From Candidatus Limnocylindrales bacterium (lineage in GTDB: Bacteria > Chloroflexota > Limnocylindria > Limnocylindrales > CSP1-4): DNA of 5,348 nucleotides. Where the stretch lies: assembly GCA_030647575.1 (NCBI GenBank), contig JAUSJS010000125.1, forward strand, positions 1 to 5,348. Reading direction: 5' to 3'. Each line of letters opens with the position of its first letter. Position 1 is the first letter of the stretch. Shown here piece by piece: positions 1-5,348 of this stretch. Position numbers and translations under genes: made by a program. Under the pieces are notes generated by a model. The model searched no databases. It was not told the DNA's origin and worked only from the letters and a program-made list of their open reading frames with translations.

Positions 1-906
1 CTCGCCGGCCTGCTGGACCTGGGCTTCGTCGCGTTCTTCGCGGTCGGCGCGTATACCGTCGCCTTGCTGACCTCGACCGCCGAGTACGGCATCGCCGGGT
101 GGTCGTTCTGGCAGGCCGTCCCGTTCGCGGTCATCCTGGCCATGCTGTTCGGGGCCTTCCTTGGCCTGCCGATCCTGGGCATCCGTGGCGACTACCTCGC
201 GATCGCCACCCTTGGCTTCGGCGAGATCATTCGCATCCTGGCCGGTTCCGACCTGCTCAAGCCGATCCTGGGAGGGCCGCGCGGGATCGTCAACATCCCG
301 AAGCCCGTCGATGTCCCGCCCACGCATTGGCTGTCCGGGCCGGTCCAGATCTACTACATCGCGTTAGCCTTCGCCGCGGTCGTGGCCTTCGTGGCCTGGC
401 GCCTGCAAGGGTCCCGTCTGGGTCGGTCGTGGATGGCCGTCCGCGAGGACGAGGATGTGGCCGAAGGCATGGGCGTCAACCTGGTCCAGACGAAGCTGCT
501 CGCGTATATGTTGGGCGGCAGCTTCGCCGGCCTCGCCGGCGCCATCTCGGCCGGCCTGGTCGGGTCCGTCTTCGCTTCCAGCGTCCAGCTCCAGCTGTCG
601 ATCAACGTTGTCGCCATCGTCATCGTCGGCGGCATGGGCAGCATCCCGGGGGTCGTCCTGGGAGCCCTCTTCCTGATCGGCCTGCCGGAGTTGTTCCGGG
701 AGTTCTCGGACTACCGCCTCCTGTTCTACGGCATCGCCCTGATGGCCATCATGATCTATCGACCGGAAGGGCTCCTGCCGTCGAAGATCGCCAGGCGCGA
801 GCTGCACACGGCGGCCGAGCTGATCGAGATGGACGACGCGGTGCTGATCGAGATGGACGACGCGGACCCACGCGCGCCACAAGGCAGCCAGGGGTCCCCG
901 CCATGA
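1..906 (+). CDS. livM: Branched-chain amino-acid ABC transporter permease LivM (5' partial)
   Basis: Membrane permease of a Liv/HAAT-type importer. With LivH it forms the channel that passes branched-chain or related amino acids from the periplasmic receptor into the cytoplasm, powered by LivG/LivF. The frame is open from base 1, so the N-terminus is missing; 301 residues are visible. Family landmarks of the BPD_transp_2 fold, in order: a hydrophobic LDLGFVAFFAVGAY segment at visible residues 5-18; the GDYLAIATLGFGEI block at 63-76; a cytoplasmic EAA-like loop at about 141-158 (GRSWMAVRED...AEGMG) that should contact the ATPases; the VVGGMGS-like helix region at about 203-225; and the closing MIYRPEGLLPS at about 250-260. 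After this normal end there is a roughly 40-residue polar tail containing a duplicated acidic octapeptide (see repeat). The stop overlaps the livG start by 4 bp (ATGA). Substrate choice within the branched-chain, urea or short-amide group cannot be read from the permease. Confidence 0.95.
   Translation, partial: LAGLLDLGFVAFFAVGAYTVALLTSTAEYGIAGWSFWQAVPFAVILAMLFGAFLGLPILGIRGDYLAIATLGFGEIIRILAGSDLLKPILGGPRGIVNIPKPVDVPPTHWLSGPVQIYYIALAFAAVVAFVAWRLQGSRLGRSWMAVREDEDVAEGMGVNLVQTKLLAYMLGGSFAGLAGAISAGLVGSVFASSVQLQLSINVVAIVIVGGMGSIPGVVLGALFLIGLPELFREFSDYRLLFYGIALMAIMIYRPEGLLPSKIARRELHTAAELIEMDDAVLIEMDDADPRAPQGSQGSPP
817..864 (+). repeat. 24-bp tandem duplication in the livM 3' end
   Basis: Two adjacent 24-bp units (817-840 and 841-864) match at 23 of 24 positions; the only difference is a/t at 818/842. 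They keep the reading frame and encode ELIEMDDA followed by VLIEMDDA in the cytoplasmic C-terminal tail of LivM. The near identity suggests a recent slippage or duplication event. The unit lies outside the conserved transporter fold, so it is probably tolerated rather than essential. Confidence 0.9.
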
Positions 907-1718
907 TCCTGCTGAAAGCAGAGCAGGTGACCAAGCGATTCGGTGGGCTGACCGCGGTCAGCAAGCTCGACTTCGAACTCGAGGAGGGCTCGATCGCCAG
1001 CGTGATCGGACCAAATGGCGCCGGCAAGACAACGTTCTTCAATTGCCTCACCGGGTACTTCCATGTGGACGAGGGCAGCATCACCTTCGAAGGTCATCCG
1101 ATCCACCGCCTGCGCCCCGACCAGGTGGCCCACCAGGGTATCTCGCGGACCTACCAGAACATCCGGCTGTTCGCGAGCATGACCGCGATGGAGAACATCC
1201 TGGTCGGGCAACACAACCACCTGCGCGCGACGTGGCTGGGCGCCATCATCCGGACGCGGTCACAGCGACAGGAGGAAAAGGTCGCCCACCAGGAGGCCCA
1301 GCGGCTGCTGGAGTTCGCCGGGCTCAAGGGCCGCGGTGACAGCCTGGCCGTGAAACTCCCGTACGGCGACCAGCGTCGGCTGGAGGTCGCCCGTGCTCTG
1401 GCCAACAAGCCGCGCCTGCTGCTCCTCGACGAGCCAACGGCCGGGATGAACCCGTCCGAGACCCTCCGGATGACCGACTTCTTCCGCAAGCTTCGCGCTG
1501 AGCTGGGGATCACCATCCTCCTCATCGAGCACGAGATGCGTGTCGTGATGGGCATCTCCGATAAGATCACCGTCCTGGACTACGGCCAGAAGATCGCCGA
1601 GGGGACGCCCCGCGAGATCCAGCAGGATCCGCGCGTGATCGAGGCATACCTCGGCCGCGGCGCCGAGGCGGTCCCATCGACGGCCCAGGACGTTGGCAGC
1701 CCGGCGGCGGGGACCTGA
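903..1718 (+). CDS. livG: Branched-chain amino-acid ABC transporter ATP-binding protein LivG
   Basis: Cytoplasmic ATPase subunit, 271 residues, a normal LivG length; it pairs with LivF to drive LivH/LivM. ABC motifs are complete: Walker A GPNGAGKT at 36-43, Q-loop Gln85 in the YQNIRLF segment, signature LPYGD at 152-156, Walker B LLLLDE at 172-177, and H-loop His210 in IEHEM. The insert around residues 104-125 and the C-terminal VIEAYLG at 245-251 are typical of LivG. The signature is the LivG-style Y-G form rather than LSGGQ, which is normal in this subfamily. The start is the ATG inside the livM stop (ATGA), which fits translational coupling. The same frame is open far upstream, but that stretch lies antiphase inside livM and has an Arg/Pro/Gly-rich nonsense composition. 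The last 20 residues are a loosely conserved Ala/Gly/Pro tail. The stop shares one base with the livF start. Confidence 0.96.
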   Translation: MILLKAEQVTKRFGGLTAVSKLDFELEEGSIASVIGPNGAGKTTFFNCLTGYFHVDEGSITFEGHPIHRLRPDQVAHQGISRTYQNIRLFASMTAMENILVGQHNHLRATWLGAIIRTRSQRQEEKVAHQEAQRLLEFAGLKGRGDSLAVKLPYGDQRRLEVARALANKPRLLLLDEPTAGMNPSETLRMTDFFRKLRAELGITILLIEHEMRVVMGISDKITVLDYGQKIAEGTPREIQQDPRVIEAYLGRGAEAVPSTAQDVGSPAAGT

Positions 1719-2443
1719 TGGGTGCGCCCATCGCCGTCCTGTCCATCAACGACATCAACACCTACTACGGCAGCATCCATGCCCTGCGCGGCATCTCGCT
1801 CGAGGTGAGGCAGGGCGAGATCGTCGCGCTGATCGGTGGCAATGGGGCGGGCCAGAGCACCACGCTCAATTCGATCAGCGGACTCGTCCGGCCACGCAGC
1901 GGCAAGATCCTGCTGAACGGCGAGGACCTGAGCCGGTTCCAGGCCCACGAGATCATGGCCAAGGGCGTCGTCCAGGTCCCGGAGGGGCGTCGGATCTTCG
2001 CCCGGCTGACCGTGAACGAGAATCTCAAGATGGGCGCTTTCGTCGTGTCGGACAAGGCGGCCGTGGCGGAACGAACCGAGCAGGCGTTCGAGATGTTCCC
2101 GCGCCTGAAGCAGCGCCAGAACCAGGTCGCCGGGACGCTCAGCGGCGGTGAGCAGCAGATGCTGGCGATGAGCCGAGCCCTGATGTCCGATCCCAAGGTC
2201 CTGCTCATGGATGAACCGTCCATGGGCCTGGCGCCGGTCCTGGTCGACCAGATCTTCGATACGATCCGCCAGTTGCACGAGCGTGGGACGACCATCCTGC
2301 TGGTCGAGCAGAACGCCCGGAAGGCCCTGGAGATCGCCGACCGCGGGTACGTCATCGAGACCGGGCAGATCGTGCTGGCCGACCGCGCCGAGAACCTGCG
2401 CGACAACGAGATGGTCCAGAAGGCCTACCTCGGCATCGACTGA
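1718..2443 (+). CDS. livF: Branched-chain amino-acid ABC transporter ATP-binding protein LivF, Walker A Lys replaced by Gln
   Basis: Second ATPase subunit of the Liv importer, 241 residues, a normal LivF length. Visible motifs: Walker A region GGNGAGQST at 40-48, Q-loop Gln86 followed by VPEGRRIF, canonical signature LSGGE at 141-145, Walker B VLLMDE at 161-166 with catalytic Glu166, and the family's VEQNA segment, which has Gln198 where most ABC ATPases have the H-loop histidine. The C-terminal QKAYLGI (234-240) is typical of LivF. Unusual: residue 46, the normally invariant Walker A lysine that holds the ATP phosphates, is Gln (codon CAG, 1853-1855), one base away from AAG. Everything else looks intact, so this is either a real weakening of one nucleotide site or a base-call error. 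The ATG start overlaps the livG stop as TGATG. The gene faces the next gene tail to tail with 6 bp between stops. Confidence 0.95.
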   Translation: MGAPIAVLSINDINTYYGSIHALRGISLEVRQGEIVALIGGNGAGQSTTLNSISGLVRPRSGKILLNGEDLSRFQAHEIMAKGVVQVPEGRRIFARLTVNENLKMGAFVVSDKAAVAERTEQAFEMFPRLKQRQNQVAGTLSGGEQQMLAMSRALMSDPKVLLMDEPSMGLAPVLVDQIFDTIRQLHERGTTILLVEQNARKALEIADRGYVIETGQIVLADRAENLRDNEMVQKAYLGID

Positions 2444-2449
2444 CCGGAG

Positions 2450-4063
2450 CTATGGCGTGGCGGCCTCCGGCCCCGGCCACGGGAAGGTTACCTTCCCCAC
2501 CGTCCGGAGGTCCCCGATCCGCAGGACGGGCCGCCCGGTAGTCGTGTCGTGGATCGTGATAGAGGTGCCCCAGTCCGCGGGCCCACCGGTGGCGGTCTCC
2601 CTGGGTCGACCGATCGCCGCGAGCCAGCGGCCGTCCTCGAACAGGGTCACCGACTCGTAGGACGCCAGGGCAGGCCAGCGCTCGAGCAGCTGGAGGGTCT
2701 GCGTATCGAAGACCCAGATCCCGGAGCTGCTGCCCGGATCCGACCCGGTCCCGATGGCGAAGAGGAGCCGGCCGTCGGGCGACCCGACGAGCGCCCTCGC
2801 CCGCGGACCGTCGGTTGCCGGCCGTCCGTCGGACCACGTCGTCGGGGGGCCGGGAGGCGGACGCTGGCCAACGGTGAGGACCTCGCCGGGGTTGTCCCGG
2901 TCGCTGGGCGCTGAGCCGGCGCTGCGCCACCCGCCGCGAACGAGGTCCGCGGCGAGCAACATGTGGCCGACCGGATCCCAGGCGTATACGACACCATCAA
3001 CCACGTCGATGAGCGGCTCGTCCGCATCCGGCTCGGACGGGCCATCCACGGCGGGACCCAGTTCACGGCCGGCAAGGTCGTAGCGGCGGATCTCGAAGGA
3101 CGCCAACAGATCCGAGGTCGGATAGCGGCATCCTTTCGCGATGATCGCCGGAGCAACGAAGGCGATCCACGAGCAGTCCTCGCGCGGCGTATTGGCGATC
3201 GCGTTGGCGACGACGACCCGTCCGAGCGTCGGGCCGTCCAGGCCGACGATCCAGGCATGTCGCGCGGAGGACGGTGCCCCGAACGAGGTTTCCTGCTCGA
3301 TGGTCGACATCACAAGGACATGGCGGCCGTCCGGGGCGATCCGCAGCGTGGGCCGCTCGACGGCGCTGACCTCCGACCGGTCCGACTGCGGGGCCGAGAT
3401 CAGGTCCACCATGTCGACGATCGCAGCCTTGCCAAGGTCGATGACGTCCAGGCCGATCTGCCACTTCGTAGCCGAGCGGATGGCGCGAGCCAGATAGGCG
3501 AACCGGCCGTCCAGCGACGGCTCCAGGGCGACCTGCGCAGGGCCGGTCGGGCGACCGATGCTGTCGAGACCGTTCACGACGGCGACCGTCGTTCGCGAGA
3601 GCTCGCGCAGGTCATCGTCCACGCGCACTAGGTCGAGGGCAGTCGGATCGCCCGACTCCGTCCCGGACGGTTGCCAACACAGGCACACCGTCCCACCGCG
3701 AGCCCCTCGCAGCAGGAGGTCTCGGCCCGGTCGGGCCAGCGCCTCGTCGGTGAGGCGGGCGCCGGCGACCCGGAGCCAGCGCACGGAACCCGCCTCCACT
3801 AGGACGTTGTCGAAGGGCGCCGCTGGCCCGCTGAACCACTCCTGCAGGGGGAGCGCGGTCGCGACCGGCTGGACGTGGGCGAGCGTCGGGGTCGGTCGGA
3901 TCGTCTCCGCCGTCAGGCTGGGCAGCGTTTCGGGCGTCAACCGGGCGACCGCGAATGACCCCACCACCACAACCACGACAAGACCGGCGACCAGCCGCGG
4001 CCGTCGGCCTCCGCCTGGCGCGACGGGCGTTGCCGCGAAGCTGGAGCCGCCGGAGTCGGTCAC
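2450..4063 (-). CDS. Membrane-anchored beta-propeller-like protein of unknown function
   Basis: I do not recognise a named family. The 537-residue product has a short Gly/Ser/Pro-rich cytoplasmic start, a basic RRPR at 20-23, and one strongly hydrophobic segment at about 24-40 (Val run). A Pro/Thr-rich linker to about 75 then leads to a large soluble domain, presumably outside the membrane (N-in topology). That domain shows four Asp-Gly-Arg turns, each followed by a hydrophobic strand (residues 185-187, 245-247, 430-432, 477-479). It also has strand-turn segments such as IWVFDTQTLQLL (about 449-460) and ITIHDTTTGRPVL (about 502-514). This is the pattern of WD40/YVTN/TolB-like propeller blades. 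Cysteines at 127, 129, 297 and 312 could form disulfides. The start is GTG at 4061-4063, because an in-frame TAG lies four codons upstream (4073-4075) and no ATG lies between. No enzyme motif is visible. A surface sensor, binding or scaffold role is only a guess. Confidence 0.85.
   Translation of the reverse strand: MTDSGGSSFAATPVAPGGGRRPRLVAGLVVVVVVGSFAVARLTPETLPSLTAETIRPTPTLAHVQPVATALPLQEWFSGPAAPFDNVLVEAGSVRWLRVAGARLTDEALARPGRDLLLRGARGGTVCLCWQPSGTESGDPTALDLVRVDDDLRELSRTTVAVVNGLDSIGRPTGPAQVALEPSLDGRFAYLARAIRSATKWQIGLDVIDLGKAAIVDMVDLISAPQSDRSEVSAVERPTLRIAPDGRHVLVMSTIEQETSFGAPSSARHAWIVGLDGPTLGRVVVANAIANTPREDCSWIAFVAPAIIAKGCRYPTSDLLASFEIRRYDLAGRELGPAVDGPSEPDADEPLIDVVDGVVYAWDPVGHMLLAADLVRGGWRSAGSAPSDRDNPGEVLTVGQRPPPGPPTTWSDGRPATDGPRARALVGSPDGRLLFAIGTGSDPGSSSGIWVFDTQTLQLLERWPALASYESVTLFEDGRWLAAIGRPRETATGGPADWGTSITIHDTTTGRPVLRIGDLRTVGKVTFPWPGPEAATP
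2481..2497. terminator. Small inverted repeat between convergent livF and propeller-like gene (weak terminator candidate)
   Basis: Perfect 8-nt arms, GGGAAGGT and ACCTTCCC, flank a single T; as RNA this could form a 6-bp stem with a 5-nt loop. A further 7-bp pair (2464-2470 with 2504-2510) lies around it, roughly concentric. It begins 37 nt after the livF stop, inside the 3' end of the opposite gene. Only 6 bp separate the two stops, so any livF terminator has to lie in this coding sequence. There is no T-tract on either side, so intrinsic termination is doubtful. Confidence 0.2.
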
Positions 4064-4069
4064 CGCCAG

Positions 4070-4075
4070 ACCCTA
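4070..4075 (-). promoter_or_regulatory. Possible -10 element for leaderless transcription of the propeller-like gene
   Basis: Read on the minus strand this is TAGGGT, fitting the TANNNT form, and its last base is followed by 6 nt and then the GTG start. That spacing would place the transcript start at or next to the start codon, as in leaderless mRNAs of high-GC bacteria. No strong Shine-Dalgarno sequence precedes the GTG, although the AGGG within the same element could act as a weak one. No convincing -35 box is visible. Confidence 0.2.
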
Positions 4076-4176
4076 CACCGCGCGCCGTGGCGGTACGTCT
4101 TTCGTCGTCCGTTACGCGCCGGAGCCATCCGAGGAACGCTGGTTCGGAACCGAGATCATCACGATCGAAGGCGAGC

Positions 4177-4193
4177 CGACGCCTCAGGCGTCG
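4177..4193. promoter_or_regulatory. 17-nt perfect dyad in the divergent intergenic region (operator candidate)
   Basis: CGACGCCT and AGGCGTCG are perfect 8-nt inverted arms around one central C. The dyad lies between the two divergent genes, 114 bp before the GTG of the propeller-like gene and about 137 bp before the binding-protein ATG. This is a reasonable place for a transcription-factor site serving either gene. No T-run follows, which argues against an intrinsic terminator. The binding factor is unknown, and short GC-rich dyads also arise by chance. Confidence 0.3.
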
Positions 4194-4236
4194 CCATCCC
4201 GGAGTCCGGCGCCGGGAGGGCGTCCGATCCGGACCC

Positions 4237-4263
4237 TTGCGACCTGACCCGGCGATGCATACT
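4237..4263 (+). promoter_or_regulatory. Weak sigma70-like promoter candidate for the binding-protein gene
   Basis: TTGCGA (4237-4242) resembles a -35 box and CATACT (4258-4263) a -10 box, separated by 15 bp, which is shorter than ideal. It lies in the most AT-rich part of this intergenic stretch and would give a leader of roughly 60 nt. The match is modest, and other start sites are possible. Confidence 0.25.
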
Positions 4264-4319
4264 GTGGTCCTCGTCAGCAGCCGCAGCGATCACGTCCGTT
4301 GATGCGGCGGGAGCGACAT

Positions 4320-4326
4320 GGAGGAG
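4320..4326 (+). promoter_or_regulatory. Ribosome binding site deciding the binding-protein start
   Basis: GGAGGAG sits directly before the ATG at 4330; its GGAGG core is 5 nt from that codon. An in-frame ATG at 4318 overlaps this site and has only a weaker GGGAG (4309-4313) 4 nt upstream. It would also add acidic residues (MEET) in front of the signal peptide. The downstream ATG is therefore preferred. Confidence 0.6.
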
Positions 4327-4329
4327 ACG

Positions 4330-5253
4330 ATGACCAAGCGAGGACGAGCGGCGTCGCTTCTGGCGGCTGCCCTGCTCGTGTCTGCATGCACCAGCGGCGG
4401 GGTATCGCCCAGCGCCGCCCCGCCGAGCGAAGCACCGGCCACGCCAGCCGCGGCCACGCCAGCCCCGGCACCGGCCACGCCGATCCCTGGCGGTCTGCTC
4501 GACATCGTGGTGAAGGCCGGCGAGATCCGTGTCTCGACCGACCCACAATACCCGCCGCAGTCTGAGCTCAAGCCGGACGGCTCGTACGAGGGCTTCGACA
4601 TCGACGTGGCGACCGAGATCGCGAAGCGGATGGGCCTCGGCGTGAAGTTCGAGACGCCAACCTGGGACACGATCACCGCGGGCAGCTGGGGCGGCCGGTG
4701 GGATATGAGCGTCGGCTCGATGACGATCACTTCGCCGCGCCAGAAGGTGGTCGACTTCAGCCCGGCGTACTACTACACGCCGGCCCAGATGGCCGCCAGC
4801 ACGGCCTCGGGCATCACGACGCTCGATGGCCTCGCCGGCAAGGCCGTGTGCGTCGGCGAGGCAACGACCTACCTCGACTGGCTGAATGGCACCCTCGATT
4901 TCGGCACCGAGTCCCCGCAGACGAAGCCGCCGACCGGGACCACCGCGACGACCCTGGGCACGGACCGCCTCTGCGCCGAGGCGTGGAAGGCAGGCCGCGA
5001 CGAATTCCAGGGGTGGCTCAGCTCGAGCACCACGGTCGACCAGGCGATCAATGACGGCCTGCCACTTGTGAAGGTCGGCGATCCCGTCTACTCCGAGCCG
5101 CTGGCGGTAGCCGTCGACAAGAGCGGCCCCGATCCGACCGACTTCATGGCCAAGATCGACGAGATAGTCACCGCCATGCACGCGGACGGGACGCTGACCA
5201 AGTTGTCGCAGAAGTGGTTCGGCACGGACCTGACCCAGAAGCTGGGCGGCTAG
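4330..5253 (+). CDS. Amino-acid-type ABC transporter solute-binding lipoprotein (SBP_bac_3 family)
   Basis: Extracytoplasmic receptor that captures a small solute, classically a polar amino acid, and delivers it to an ABC permease. From the ATG at 4330 it has 307 residues; starting at 4318 would add four. A lipoprotein signal is clear: basic MTKRGR, a hydrophobic stretch, then lipobox VSAC with lipidated Cys20. Residues 21-55 are a flexible Ala/Pro/Ser/Thr linker. The binding domain runs from about 56 to 300: EIRVSTDPQYPP (65-76), GFDIDVATEIAKRMG (88-102), WDMSVGSMTITSPRQ (124-138) with Arg137 at the position that usually binds the ligand carboxylate, VDFSPAYY (141-148), LDGLAGKAVCVGE (165-177) and the closing SQKWFG (293-298). 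Cys174 and Cys215 may pair. The lobe-2 position that usually carries an Asp for the ligand amino group appears to be Ser, so the ligand is uncertain. No permease or ATPase of its own is in the window; Liv importers use a different receptor family. Confidence 0.93.
   Translation: MTKRGRAASLLAAALLVSACTSGGVSPSAAPPSEAPATPAAATPAPAPATPIPGGLLDIVVKAGEIRVSTDPQYPPQSELKPDGSYEGFDIDVATEIAKRMGLGVKFETPTWDTITAGSWGGRWDMSVGSMTITSPRQKVVDFSPAYYYTPAQMAASTASGITTLDGLAGKAVCVGEATTYLDWLNGTLDFGTESPQTKPPTGTTATTLGTDRLCAEAWKAGRDEFQGWLSSSTTVDQAINDGLPLVKVGDPVYSEPLAVAVDKSGPDPTDFMAKIDEIVTAMHADGTLTKLSQKWFGTDLTQKLGG
4437..4481 (+). repeat. Short GC-rich repeats in the lipoprotein linker
   Basis: GGCCACGCCAGCC occurs at 4437-4449 and again at 4452-4464 (15-bp period), and its first nine bases recur at 4473-4481. 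The units encode the ATPA-type linker after the lipidated cysteine. This is low-complexity sequence that probably varies in length between strains and has no separate function. Confidence 0.7.
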
Positions 5254-5348
5254 CCAAACTGGGCTGACCAGTGCGACGGGGCGCGCGATCGCGCGCCCCG
5301 TCGCACTGGTCAGCCCAGTTTGGCTAGCCGCCCAGCTTCTGGGTCAGG
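5229..5348. repeat. Perfect 120-bp spacerless palindrome at the window end
   Basis: Bases 5229-5288 are the exact reverse complement of 5289-5348, with the axis in the GATC at 5287-5290. All 60 pairs match when checked base by base, and the repeat reaches the last base, so the arms may be longer. The left arm starts in the last codons of the binding-protein gene; the right arm therefore carries those codons and the stop again in reverse. Such exact inversion of coding sequence at a contig end is typical of an assembly or amplification fold-back. The GC-rich centre may be a genuine terminator stem from which the fold-back arose. Confidence 0.97.
5273..5304 (+). terminator. Possible terminator hairpin core after the binding-protein gene
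   Basis: The central part of the palindrome (GCGACGGGGCGCGC, then GATC, then its mirror) lies 20 nt after the stop codon, where an intrinsic terminator would be expected. It could form a very stable stem. No T-tract can be seen because the following bases are the mirrored arm, so the natural 3' flank may not be present here. Confidence 0.35.

Noticed and set aside
99..902. Upstream extension of the livG frame by 268 codons
   Set aside because: It lies inside livM in another frame, is Arg/Pro/Gly-rich without domains, and livG has a perfect family start at 903.
1580..2278. 232-codon open frame antisense to livG/livF
   Set aside because: It mirrors two certain ATPase genes and has no independent motif or start signal.
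2963..3631. 222-codon plus-strand frame opposite the propeller-like gene
   Set aside because: The minus-strand frame is longer, spans the whole region and has an anchor helix and blade motifs; the plus-strand product is Arg/Asp/Gly-rich nonsense.
4141..4151. GGTTCGGAACC dyad resembling a tRNA T-arm
   Set aside because: No acceptor, D or anticodon arm can be built around it; it is only a 5-bp inverted repeat.
4206..4234. CCGGCGCCGG palindrome and GTCCG-ATC-CGGAC dyad upstream of the binding-protein gene
   Set aside because: Short, GC-only or nearly so, and expected often by chance at this composition.
4159..5181. 340-codon open frame antisense to the binding-protein gene
   Set aside because: Its product is Arg/Gly/Ala-rich with no recognisable motif; it is an expected by-product of high-GC codon bias on the opposite strand of a clear gene.
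5285..5292. GCGATCGC octamer, also at 199-206 and 3195-3202 (HIP1-like)
   Set aside because: Three copies in a GC-rich 5.3-kb window are too few to claim an iterated element, and one lies at the axis of the suspected fold-back.
5324..5348. Second, inverted copy of the binding-protein gene 3' end on the minus strand
   Set aside because: It is only the mirrored arm of the terminal palindrome, probably an artefact, and too short to call a gene.

Overview
The window is a piece of a high-GC bacterial chromosome, very probably the end of a metagenomic or draft contig. It opens in the middle of a gene and closes inside a perfect palindrome. Gene packing is dense, with ATGA and TGATG start/stop overlaps. 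The sequence holds an Ala/Pro/Ser-rich lipoprotein linker, a LivG with an LPYGD signature, and a membrane-anchored propeller-like protein of unknown family. This combination would fit a soil or freshwater Chloroflexota (Limnocylindria-like) or a neighbouring high-GC lineage. That placement is a style-based guess: no rRNA or marker gene is present.

Layout. Positions 1-2443 (+) carry the 3' part of a branched-chain (or related) amino-acid ABC importer operon: livM (5' end missing), livG and livF. The genes overlap by 4 bp and 1 bp, so they are almost certainly co-transcribed and translationally coupled. LivM is one half of the membrane channel; LivG and LivF form the ATPase pair. livH and the LivK-type binding protein would be expected upstream, outside the window.

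Positions 2450-4063 (-) hold one gene converging on livF with only 6 bp between the two stops. It encodes a 537-residue protein with one N-terminal membrane anchor and an extracytoplasmic domain carrying four spaced Asp-Gly-Arg turns, as in beta-propeller proteins. No function can be assigned. It starts at GTG after an in-frame stop, without a convincing Shine-Dalgarno sequence.

Positions 4064-4329 form a divergent intergenic region with a 17-nt dyad, a weak promoter candidate and a strong ribosome binding site. Positions 4330-5253 (+) encode a lipoprotein solute-binding protein of the SBP_bac_3 family (polar amino-acid type). This is a different class from the LivK receptors, so it most likely serves another importer whose permease and ATPase lie beyond the window.

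Positions 5229-5348 are a perfect, spacerless 120-bp palindrome that starts within the last codons of that gene and runs to the last base.

Two points deserve attention. LivF has glutamine in place of the invariant Walker A lysine, in an otherwise intact ATPase. The terminal palindrome is most simply an assembly or amplification fold-back, possibly nucleated on a real terminator hairpin. I found no RNA gene, CRISPR array, transposase or evident novel multi-gene system.
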